Source: Candidatus Bilophila faecipullorum
GTDB taxonomy: Bacteria; Desulfobacterota; Desulfovibrionia; Desulfovibrionales; Desulfovibrionaceae
DNA length: 64,000 bases
Assembly (NCBI GenBank): GCA_944326695.1
Contig: CALVEZ010000007.1
Coordinates: 51,529-115,528, forward strand
Direction of reading: 5' to 3'
Shown here in pieces: positions 19,333 through 26,873 of this stretch (its first letter is position 1; each line of letters opens with the position of its first letter). The notes below the pieces were generated by a model. That model was not told where the DNA came from and made no database searches. It was given only the letters and a program-made list of their open reading frames with translations. The translations under genes and the position numbers were made by a program.

Positions 19333-21252
19333 ATGCCCAAGCTGAAAGCATTGGCCGCATTTCTTGATGCGCACTTTGAGAAACCTTTTCTGGTGGTGGG
19401 GTTGGTGGCGATGATCCTGATCATCTGCTACCAGACCTTGTATAGATATACGATTACTTCCCTGATCCAATGGGTGGGGGACCCTTCCCATGCCTGGCTG
19501 ATCGCGCCTTTTTTCGAGCCCGCCGCGCTCAAGGAGATGATTTCGCGGTATGTCGGCCTTTCGGTCTGGTCCGAAGAAACGGCCCGGTACGTGTTCATCT
19601 GGATATCGTATCTGGCCATTCCGCTGGCTATCCGGGAACGCAGCAACATTCGGGTGGATATCGTTTACGACAGGCTCCCCGCGCGGGTACAGGCCGCCAG
19701 TTGGGTCGTCGTGGACGCCTGTCTGCTCCTTTTGAGCTGTTTCATGCTGCTGAAGGGTCTTGAGCACGTGGGGATGCAGATCGAAATGCCGCAGACCACG
19801 GCGGCCTTGCAGATTCCCTACTTTATCCCCTACCTGATCCTGCCGGTGGGCTTCGGGCTGATGGTCGTGCGGGCGCTTGAGGACGTGGCGGCGCAGATGG
19901 CCCGCATCCCCTTGCTGGATACCGTGCTGGCCTTGGCGTTTACGGCCTTGCTGTTTTCCCCGGTCTTTCTCTTTGAACAGCTCAACGCCATCTGGCTCCT
20001 GTTCGGCTATTTCGTCGTGCTGCTGTTCGTGGGGGTTCCCATTGCCTTCAGTCTGGGCATCGCGGCGCTCATGACCGTGCTCGGTGCCAACACGCTGCCG
20101 GTCGATTATCTCGCAACGGTGGCTTTTACGTCCATCGACAGTTTCCCGATCATGGCCATTCCCTTTTTCATCGCCGCGGGCATTTTCATGGGGGCGGGGG
20201 GGCTTTCCCACCGCCTGCTCGCTCTGGCTGATGAAATCGTGGGCGGCCTTTCGGGAGGCATCGCCCTGGCAAGCATCGCCACCTGCATGTTTTTTGCCGC
20301 GATAAGCGGATCGGGACCGGCGACGGTGGCGGCCATCGGCACGCTGACCATCCCGGCCATGACGGAGCGGGGCTATGACCGCCTGTTCGCCGCCGCTGTG
20401 GTGGCGAGCGCCGGGGCCATTGGGGTGATGATCCCGCCGAGCAATCCTTTTGTGGTTTACGGCGTGGCTGGTCAGGCTTCGGTGGGCAAGCTCTTTCTGG
20501 CGGGCATCACGCCCGGGATCATCACCGGGCTGGCGCTCATGCTGGTCGCCTACGGCATCGCCAGGAAAAAGGGCTGGCGCGGCGCGCCGCGTGAGCGTAC
20601 CCTCAAAACCTTCGGCAAGGCGGTATGGACGGCCAAGGGCGCGCTGCTGGTCCCGGTCATCGTGCTGGGAGGCATCTACGGCGGCATCATGACCCCCACG
20701 GAGGCGGCCGCCGTTGCCGCGCTCTATGGCCTGCTGGTGGGCCTTTTCGTCTACCGGGAACTGACGTGGCGCTCCCTCTGGACCTGCTGCGTCGAATCCG
20801 CCCGCACTTCGGCGATCATCATCATGCTGATGGCTATGGCGACCCTCTTCGGCAACGTGATGACGCTTGAGCAGGTGCCGGAAAGGATCGCGGGGGCCAT
20901 CCTCAGCTTTACGGAAAACAGGATCGCCATCCTGCTGCTCATCAACCTCCTGCTGCTGTGGGTAGGCACCTTTATGGAGGCCCTTGCCGCCATCGTCATT
21001 CTGACGCCGATCCTGTTGCCGCTCGTCCTGAAGGTGGGGGTGGACCCCATCCACTTCGGCGTGATCATGGTGGTCAACCTCGCCATCGGCTTTGTGACCC
21101 CGCCGGTGGGCGTAAACCTCTTTGTGGCCAGCGGCATCACCAACGTCAAGATCGAGCAGGTTTCCCGCGCGGCCCTGCCTTTCCTCGCAGCCATGCTGAC
21201 GGTGCTTGCCTTCGTGACCTTTGTGCCGCAGCTTTCTCTGTTCCTTTTATAA
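19333..21252 (+). CDS. dctM: TRAP transporter fused DctQM permease
   Basis: 639 residues. An N-terminal DctQ part (about 1-190, four membrane helices) is fused to the large DctM part with about twelve helices. Recognisable DctM segments include GVPIAFSLGIAA, AIPFFIAAG, AISGSGPATVAAIGT, MIPPSNPFVVYG and GFVTPPVGVNLFVASG. It uses the Na+ gradient for solute uptake with the preceding DctP. The gene lies 101 bases after dctP in the same orientation, so the operon is clear. Confidence 0.93.
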   Translation: MPKLKALAAFLDAHFEKPFLVVGLVAMILIICYQTLYRYTITSLIQWVGDPSHAWLIAPFFEPAALKEMISRYVGLSVWSEETARYVFIWISYLAIPLAIRERSNIRVDIVYDRLPARVQAASWVVVDACLLLLSCFMLLKGLEHVGMQIEMPQTTAALQIPYFIPYLILPVGFGLMVVRALEDVAAQMARIPLLDTVLALAFTALLFSPVFLFEQLNAIWLLFGYFVVLLFVGVPIAFSLGIAALMTVLGANTLPVDYLATVAFTSIDSFPIMAIPFFIAAGIFMGAGGLSHRLLALADEIVGGLSGGIALASIATCMFFAAISGSGPATVAAIGTLTIPAMTERGYDRLFAAAVVASAGAIGVMIPPSNPFVVYGVAGQASVGKLFLAGITPGIITGLALMLVAYGIARKKGWRGAPRERTLKTFGKAVWTAKGALLVPVIVLGGIYGGIMTPTEAAAVAALYGLLVGLFVYRELTWRSLWTCCVESARTSAIIIMLMAMATLFGNVMTLEQVPERIAGAILSFTENRIAILLLINLLLLWVGTFMEALAAIVILTPILLPLVLKVGVDPIHFGVIMVVNLAIGFVTPPVGVNLFVASGITNVKIEQVSRAALPFLAAMLTVLAFVTFVPQLSLFLL

Positions 21253-21267
21253 GCCGGAGGGTTCCCT

Positions 21268-21675
21268 ATGACTGAAAGCATCCCCTGTCGCGATCTGTTC
21301 CATCTCCTGAACCGGCTGGAAGCCGAAGCCGCGGGCGGGCCTCCCGTCTGCCTCGCCGTGGTCCGCCGCAGCGGTGTCCTCGCTGCGCTGGTGAGTCTGG
21401 ACGGCACGCCCGAGCGGGCCGTCTCCCTCGCCCAACGCAAGGCGTACACGGCCATGCGCATGGAGTGCCCGACCCGGAGCTTCCACGAGCGGCTGCTGCG
21501 CGAGAGCCTGAGCCTCGCCGACTTTTGCGATTCCACCTTCACCTCTCTGGAAGGAGGCGTACCGCTTTTTGACCACGGCGGCCGCTGCATCGGCGGCCTC
21601 GGCATCAGCGGGCGAAAGCCCGAGGAAGACGGGGCGTTGGCCGAACGGCTGGCCCGCATTCTTACGGAAGGGTGA
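21268..21675 (+). CDS. GlcG/HbpS-like protein
   Basis: 135 residues, starting 15 bases after the permease stop with GCCGGAGGG upstream. The layout LAVVRRSGVLAALVSLDG…A…AQRKAYTA…GGVPLFDHGGRCIGGLGISG is typical of the GlcG/HbpS (DUF336) family, small proteins found with transport and glycolate/diol operons. Some members bind heme or cobalamin. It is the last gene of the TRAP operon. Role here unknown. Confidence 0.82.
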   Translation: MTESIPCRDLFHLLNRLEAEAAGGPPVCLAVVRRSGVLAALVSLDGTPERAVSLAQRKAYTAMRMECPTRSFHERLLRESLSLADFCDSTFTSLEGGVPLFDHGGRCIGGLGISGRKPEEDGALAERLARILTEG

Positions 21676-21749
21676 GGGTAGGGCGCGCCTCTTCCACCCG
21701 TCCGCTTTTCCGGGCAGGTCCGGAGGCAGGGGCGTTTGAAGCGACACTC

Positions 21750-21786
21750 AAAACCGGGCCGGATCGTGCGATCCGGCCCGGTTTTC
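21750..21786 (+). terminator. Terminator of the TRAP operon
   Basis: AAAACCGGGCCGGATC (21750-21765) pairs perfectly with GATCCGGCCCGGTTTT (21770-21785) around a four-base loop. The 16-bp stem is nearly symmetrical and could act on both strands. Confidence 0.9.
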
Positions 21787-22450
21787 GCTTTGGTGAGGGG
21801 ACGACGATTTCCCGAGGTGCAGGGGAGAGGGAAGGCCGCCTGGTCCTGCTCAGGCACAAGGAATCTTCAGCGGGTGCGAAAAGGGGCGGCCTCGGGCGGG
21901 GCGCTTCGGGCGAGCGGTCCCGACTTGCGGGCTTCTTAGAGACATGTCCTTGCTTACCCGGAAGCGGGCGGGGCTTTGCTTGTTTCTCGTCGATGAAGTG
22001 AATTGATCCCCCACTGGCACCTATAACCTTCAAGCTGAACGGCAAGGCCGATGGCCTCATCACGGCGTTTGGCCGGATGGGTGCGGCGGATGGGGATAAC
22101 CACAACAAGGATGAGGATGGGCTTGTCTACAGACTGGCCGAACAGCTCAATGAGCACCGTTCAGTCGCCAAGTTCGAAAACAGGGCGGGTACCGACAGCC
22201 ACCAGACGGTGATTGCCGAGCGCTCAGTACGGCGGCACGTTCAAGATCAACTACGCACCCCGTCAACGTGACCATAGCGGGCACGGGATATTCCCCGCTA
22301 CAAAGTGGAAGGCTGGAACGGCATCGTCAAGGAACAGGCGTCGAGAGCGTGGCGACGATGGCAACGCCCTGTTGAGGCGGACTCTCGGGTGAGGAACATA
22401 CTCAACCCTACGGACCGTGATACGGACGACACCGGCGCTCTCACCTATAA
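21787..22450. other. Decayed, unassigned stretch
   Basis: About 660 bases with only short broken frames. A frame at 22020-22270 reads FKLNGKADGLITAFG… and a shifted one at 22220-22290 reads GTFKINYA…, suggesting remnants of a once-coding region, but no family could be named. It leads directly into the GGDEF/EAL pseudogene. Confidence 0.4.
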
Positions 22451-22748
22451 GATGACATTGAATTTATGCTGGAGAAGCGCCTCAAGCATCCCACCTGTTC
22501 GCCCTCGTTCTGGATGGCTTCAAGCACGGCAACGAATGATACGACAAGAGCTTAGAATTTTTGTTCTGGACATGTTGATCAGCCCTTTGGACGTCGCATT
22601 CATCCATTTTATGGCGGCGCTCTGCCATCATGTGAACATCAATGTTTGTCTGGAAGGCGTGGAGTGTGAGGAAAAATTTGACTGTCTGCGCCTGATGGGG
22701 CTGGTTTCATGGAGGGGGAAGCCTGTGCCTCAGGATGTTTTCGAATGA
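22451..22748 (+). pseudogene. Remnant of a GGDEF/EAL gene
   Basis: Two separated pieces match the intact protein encoded at 3849-6911. Bases 22451-22556 encode, with one frameshift and an in-frame stop, a DIEFMLEKRLKHP…LVLDGFKHGNE segment equal to the start of its second GGDEF domain (DVEALLRSRPGHP…LGLDGFKHINE). Bases 22590-22748 then jump to the end of the EAL domain (FIHFMAALCHHVNINVCLEG, EKFDCLRLMGL). Roughly 300 codons between the two are deleted. The remnant is non-functional and marks duplication followed by decay. Confidence 0.75.
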
Positions 22749-22918
22749 TCGTATTATGGAAATTTGATAATCTTAGTGGTTATAACAAGATTAAAAATCA
22801 TCATATTTATATATTTATTATTCATCAATATGTTTTTGAAATAGTTCAGTAAATAACTAATACCTTTTTGGGCGCGTTACTGTTTTGTAAGGACTAACGG
22901 TAGAAAGAGGAGAACAAG

Positions 22919-23023
22919 ATGTTCAGCTCTATAATAAGAAGGAAGAAAAAGAAAGCAGGAAGGGAAAGTTGCTTAAGCGACTATAGTAGTCCAGTACAAA
23001 CGGGGAGATTTGGGAGGGGGTAA
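22919..23023 (+). CDS. Possible small basic protein (34 aa)
   Basis: ATG at 22919 is preceded by AGAGGAG at a good distance. The product is short and very basic near its N-terminus (RRKKKKAGR) and has no recognised family. It lies in an unusually AT-rich pocket (about 22750-23085) between the pseudogene and the tRNA. Only the start signal and an intact frame support it. Confidence 0.3.
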   Translation: MFSSIIRRKKKKAGRESCLSDYSSPVQTGRFGRG

Positions 23024-23045
23024 CAGAGCAGTAGTATGAACCCAA

Positions 23046-23080
23046 AAAAAGGGCCACATCTCATGATGTGCCCCTTTTTA
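23046..23080 (-). terminator. Terminator of tRNA-Arg
   Basis: Read leftward, AAAAGGGG…CACATC and GATGTG…CCCTTTTTTT form a hairpin with one internal mismatch followed by seven T's, six bases past the encoded CCA end of the tRNA. Confidence 0.75.
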
Positions 23081-23085
23081 TTTTC

Positions 23086-23162
23086 TGGTGCGCCCGACAA
23101 GAATCGAACTTGTGGCCTACAGCTTAGGAGGCTGTCGCTCTATCCGACTGAGCTACGAGCGC
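23086..23162 (-). tRNA. tRNA-Arg (anticodon CCT)
   Basis: The minus strand folds as a complete cloverleaf: acceptor GCGCTCG pairs with CGGGCGC, D-arm GCTC…GAGC, anticodon stem ACAGC/GCTGT with loop CTCCTAA (anticodon CCT, reading AGG), and T-arm ACAAG-TTCGATT-CTTGT. The terminal CCA is encoded. The 3' end points left, toward the decayed AT-rich stretch. Confidence 0.95.
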
Positions 23163-23216
23163 GTGTGGACGTGTTCTTTTAGGGGGTTCGGCCCGAAGAT
23201 GTCAAGTCCCGGGTGC

Positions 23217-24539
23217 TCAGAGGGGACGGGTGGGCTCTTTTTCTTCCGTCTCCATGCGCAGGAGCTTCTTGCGCAGTCCCTCCCGGGTAATGCCGAGCAG
23301 GTCCGCGGCTCGGCTCTTGTTGCCTTCCGTCATGTTCAGGACGTGAAGGATAAGGCGCCGCTCCATTTCCTGCAGGTTGTAGCGGGCGTCGCCGCTGGGT
23401 GGGAACGGCGGCGTTTCGCCGTCGGCCGGGGTGTTTCTGTCCAGAGGGGCCGGACTTTCTGGGCGGCGGGCTTCTTCGGGCACGAGTCGTGTGGACAGAT
23501 CGTTTACTTCGACGAGATTTCCTGCCGTCAACGAGGCGGCGCGTTCCATTTCGTTGTTCAGTTCACGTACGTTACCCGGCCACTCGTAGTCGAGCAGATG
23601 GCGGCAGGCCCCCGGGGAGAGCGTCAGCCGGGGGCGTCCCATGTAGGCGCAATGCCGTTCCAGAAAGAGCTGCGCCAAGAGCAGGATGTCGTCGCCGCGC
23701 TCTTTCAGGGGCGGGAGGCGTATTTCCGCGACGTTGATGCGGTAATACAAATCCTGCCGGAAGGTCCCCTTGCGCACTGCCTCCTCAAGATTCACGTTGG
23801 TGGCCGCGATGATTTTGATGTCCACGCTGATGGGCTTGGAGCTTCCTACCCGCATGACCTCGCGTTCTTCAAGGACGCGCAGGAGTTTGGCCTGATTGGG
23901 CAAGGTCATATCGGCCAGTTCGTCGAGGAAGAGCGTGCCGCCCGAGGCTTCTTCGATGAGCCCCTTGCGGGCGCTGACGCCGGTGGCCACTCCTTTTTCG
24001 ATGCCGAACATCTCGCTCTCGAAAAGCGAGTCGGGGATGGCCGTGCAGTTCACGGCGATAAAAGGGCCTTGGCAGCGGGGGGAATTGAAATGGATGAGCT
24101 TGGCGATGACTTCCTTGCCCGATCCCGTAGGGCCGAGGATGAGCGTATTGATGGGGCGGCGGGCGATAGTCAGGGCCAGTTGAATGATCTTGCGCATGGC
24201 CTCGCACTGACCGACGATTTTTTTCGCCTGGTAGTTTTCCTGAAGCGTGCGCATGAGGTGGCTGTTGCGCTCCGCGAGCAGGCGATGGGCCTCTTGCAGT
24301 TCGGCGTTGCGGGCCTTGAGGTCCGCGATGAGCTGCGTGCGGTGGTATTCGCGGCTTTCCACCTTGACGAGCATCATGCCGAAGGCTTCGGCCAGCCGGA
24401 CGTAACGTTCCGGGCCGCAGCCCTCACGGGTGAGGGCGAAGAGGGCGTCCTCGTTGGCGGGGCGGCCCCACGCCAGATCATCGCACAAATCGATCAGCGT
24501 ATCCAGAAACGTTTCTTCGGAAACAGGCTCTTGCTTCAC
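23217..24539 (-). CDS. Sigma-54-dependent activator of the type III secretion region
   Basis: 440 residues from a GTG at 24539, placed 19 bases after the sctU stop; the frame is open further upstream inside sctU but without a start signal. An N-terminal region (about 1-125, coiled-coil end) is followed by the AAA+ domain with Walker A GPTGSGKE and Walker B GGTLFLDE, and a C-terminal Fis-type HTH (NKSRAADLLGITREGLRKKL). The sigma-54 contact loop reads GVATGV instead of GAFTGA, a marked variant. There is no receiver domain, so control is not by simple phosphorylation. Two sigma-54-type promoters at 31529 and 31766 are likely targets. Confidence 0.9.
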   Translation of the reverse strand: MKQEPVSEETFLDTLIDLCDDLAWGRPANEDALFALTREGCGPERYVRLAEAFGMMLVKVESREYHRTQLIADLKARNAELQEAHRLLAERNSHLMRTLQENYQAKKIVGQCEAMRKIIQLALTIARRPINTLILGPTGSGKEVIAKLIHFNSPRCQGPFIAVNCTAIPDSLFESEMFGIEKGVATGVSARKGLIEEASGGTLFLDELADMTLPNQAKLLRVLEEREVMRVGSSKPISVDIKIIAATNVNLEEAVRKGTFRQDLYYRINVAEIRLPPLKERGDDILLLAQLFLERHCAYMGRPRLTLSPGACRHLLDYEWPGNVRELNNEMERAASLTAGNLVEVNDLSTRLVPEEARRPESPAPLDRNTPADGETPPFPPSGDARYNLQEMERRLILHVLNMTEGNKSRAADLLGITREGLRKKLLRMETEEKEPTRPL

Positions 24540-24558
24540 TTCGTTTTCCGTCTTTCGT

Positions 24559-25599
24559 TCAGGGGCGTTGCAGGGACTGGACCCAGCGCAGCACTTCAGC
24601 CACCGGGCCGATGAGGTCCTTGGGGATGTAGGCGTTTTCCGTCCCGTTTTCAAAAAGGCTGCGCGCCAGCGGCACGTTGCGCATGATGGGGATGCCTTCC
24701 TCCTCCGCCGTTTTGATCATGCGCTGCGCCAGAAAACCTTCTCCTTTGGCGAGGATGATCGGCAGGGGGGTACGGTCCTTTTCGTAGTCGAGCGCCACGG
24801 CATAATGGGTGGGGTTGGTCACGAGCACCTTCGCCTTGCGGACGTTGCCGAGAGAGTTCTGGTTGATCATTTCCTGATGGAGCTGCTTGCGCTTGCCCTT
24901 GACCTGCGGGTCGCCCTCCATCTCCTTGTATTCGCGTTTCACTTCGTCTTTCGACATCATATGGTTCTTGGTGTACTGCCATTTCTGAAACAGATAGTCC
25001 ACCGCGGCAATGATGCAGAAAACGCCCCCCGCCATGATCAGCAAATCCTTGACCGCCAGCCCGAGCACGTCCCACATGGTCCAGATGGTCCCGTTCTGGA
25101 TGGCGAAGAGGGTGGGGAGATGATCGCGCATGACCACCCACACCGTAGCCCCGAGGACCACTACCTTGATGATGTTCTTGAGAAACTCGACGAGGTTCTT
25201 GAGGGAGAAGACTTTCTGGAACCATTTGGCCGGGCTGACGTTTTCCAGCTTGGGCACGGCCCCCTTGAAGGCGAAGAGCACGCCTACCTGCCCCAGATTG
25301 GCGACGAGCGCCACGGCCATGACCAGCCCCACCGCCGGGGCGACTAGGGAGAAGGCCATATCGAAGGTGGCTGCGGCGGCGCGGGGGGCGGCCTCGGCGT
25401 AAGGGACGGCCATGAGGCGCATGGGGATTTCCATCATGGCGAGGAGCGTTTCCAGAAGCTGCCGTCCCATGACCATGATGTAGACGGAAAGCGCGAAGAC
25501 GGTCAGGGCCGAGGGGATGTCCTGACTTTTGCAGACGTCCCCTTTTTCGCGGGACTCGCGCAGGCGTTTGGGTGTCGGTTGTTCGGTTTTGTCACTCAT
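24559..25599 (-). CDS. sctU: Type III secretion export-gate protein SctU (YscU/FlhB family)
   Basis: 346 residues. Begins with the usual SDKTEQPTPKRLRESREKGDV, followed by four membrane helices and a cytoplasmic domain with the self-cleaving NPTH motif at residues 262-265 (TNPTHYAVAL). Cleavage at Asn-Pro switches secretion from needle to translocator substrates. The start ATG overlaps the sctT stop (ATGA), indicating translational coupling. Inner-membrane part of the injectisome. Confidence 0.96.
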   Translation of the reverse strand: MSDKTEQPTPKRLRESREKGDVCKSQDIPSALTVFALSVYIMVMGRQLLETLLAMMEIPMRLMAVPYAEAAPRAAAATFDMAFSLVAPAVGLVMAVALVANLGQVGVLFAFKGAVPKLENVSPAKWFQKVFSLKNLVEFLKNIIKVVVLGATVWVVMRDHLPTLFAIQNGTIWTMWDVLGLAVKDLLIMAGGVFCIIAAVDYLFQKWQYTKNHMMSKDEVKREYKEMEGDPQVKGKRKQLHQEMINQNSLGNVRKAKVLVTNPTHYAVALDYEKDRTPLPIILAKGEGFLAQRMIKTAEEEGIPIMRNVPLARSLFENGTENAYIPKDLIGPVAEVLRWVQSLQRP

Positions 25600-26417
25600 G
25601 GCAGCAGCCGCCCCAGTTCGCGCAGATCGGCCTTGAAGCCGTCGAAGAGCCCGGCGGCGTTCGACAGCAGCATCATGAAGTAGAAGAGCATCAGGAAGGC
25701 GGCCACACCGCTCTTGATGGGCATGGCCAGCACGTAGACGTTGAGTTGGGAGGCGAACCTGTTGATGAGCCCGAGCGAGACGTCGGTCAGCAGGCAGGCC
25801 ACGACGATGGGCCCGGAGAGCAGAAGCATCATGAGCATGAGCCAGCCCACCTTCCCGGCGAAGAAAAGGGGGAGGTCAATGTCCGCGAAGACGTTGAGGG
25901 GGAGGAGCTTCGTGATCGGCCAGATTTCATAGGTGGCGTAGACCACGCCAAGCAGGGAGAGGAACGCGCCCGTGGAGAAGAAGAGGTAGACCGCGCTTTG
26001 GAAAAAGAAGGAGCCGAGGGGCGAGGTCTGTTCGCCGGAGAGCGGATCGTTTTCCGTAGCCATGGACGCGCCGCGCTGGTTGTCGATGAAGAAGCCCGCG
26101 CACTGGATGGTCCAGAAGAGCAGGCCCGCCAGATAGCCGAGCACAAAGCCGATGAAGGTTTCCTTGACGAGGATGAGGCCGTAGAGGGCCACCCCGGAAG
26201 CCGTGACCTCCCGCACCTCGGGCAGCGTGGCGACGACGGCGGGATGGAGCACGAGGTAACAGGCGAAGACGACGGTGGTCCGCAACTGGCCCGTGAGAAT
26301 GTTGCCGCCCATGAACGGCGCGACCTGCACCAGCATGAACAGCCGGGGCATCCCCACGAGCAGCGCGAGCAGGTGCTGGTAGACGTGCAGTTCCTGAAAG
26401 AGGGCCTGATATTCCAC
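25596..26417 (-). CDS. sctT: Type III secretion export-apparatus protein SctT
   Basis: 273 residues from a GTG at 26417 with AAGGAG seven bases upstream; an in-frame ATG 12 codons earlier lacks such a site. It has about six to seven membrane helices with family segments PRLFMLVQVAPFMGGN, GYLAGLLFWTIQCAGFFIDNQRG and GPIVVACLLTDVSLGLINR. With SctR and SctS it forms the export pore. It lies between sctS and sctU in the conserved order. Confidence 0.94.
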   Translation of the reverse strand: MEYQALFQELHVYQHLLALLVGMPRLFMLVQVAPFMGGNILTGQLRTTVVFACYLVLHPAVVATLPEVREVTASGVALYGLILVKETFIGFVLGYLAGLLFWTIQCAGFFIDNQRGASMATENDPLSGEQTSPLGSFFFQSAVYLFFSTGAFLSLLGVVYATYEIWPITKLLPLNVFADIDLPLFFAGKVGWLMLMMLLLSGPIVVACLLTDVSLGLINRFASQLNVYVLAMPIKSGVAAFLMLFYFMMLLSNAAGLFDGFKADLRELGRLLP

Positions 26418-26502
26418 GGGGCGGCTCCTTGGCGGTGCGGAAGGGGTTCGCATCCTCCTGCGGCGGTGAGGGCCGTTTTGGGCGGAGGGTGCGGGCGGGA
26501 AC

Positions 26503-26763
26503 CTAGATCATGTAAAAGCGGCTGAAGATTTCGTTTGAATAGCGGAGGATTTCCCCGCTGAGCCAGCCGCCCATGAGAAACAGGGTCAGGACCACGGCGA
26601 TGAGCTTGACCCCGAAGGTGAGCGTCTGCTCCTGCAACTGGGTGATGGCCTGAATGAGGCTGAGCAGGATGCCGATGAGCGAGGCCACCACGATGGGCGG
26701 CATGGACAGCATCAGCACCAGATACAGGGCTTTCATGGCATAATCGACGGCGGCTGATTCCAT
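26503..26763 (-). CDS. sctS: Type III secretion export-apparatus protein SctS
   Basis: 86 residues, two membrane helices. Family segments LMLSMPPIVVASLIGILLSLIQAITQLQEQTLTFGVKL are nearly textbook for FliQ/YscS. Several copies wrap the SctR/SctT pore. It sits directly upstream of sctT. Confidence 0.95.
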   Translation of the reverse strand: MESAAVDYAMKALYLVLMLSMPPIVVASLIGILLSLIQAITQLQEQTLTFGVKLIAVVLTLFLMGGWLSGEILRYSNEIFSRFYMI

Positions 26764-26873
26764 ACGTCCCTTCAGGGAAAAAAGGTTGCGGGCGGATCAG
26801 AGCATCCCGGAAACATGTGCCTTCTCCCCGTCTCGCGTCCGCCTTCCGCTTCGGAAACGTCCGCGAGGCGCGC

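Noticed and set aside
19054..21054. 666-codon minus-strand frame opposite the TRAP permease
   Set aside because: His/Gln/Asp-rich shadow of a hydrophobic membrane protein gene.
22305..22748. Single 147-codon gene in the decayed stretch
   Set aside because: The frame is open but joins unrelated fragments; the GGDEF and EAL similarities are in two frames with a large deletion, so it is a pseudogene.
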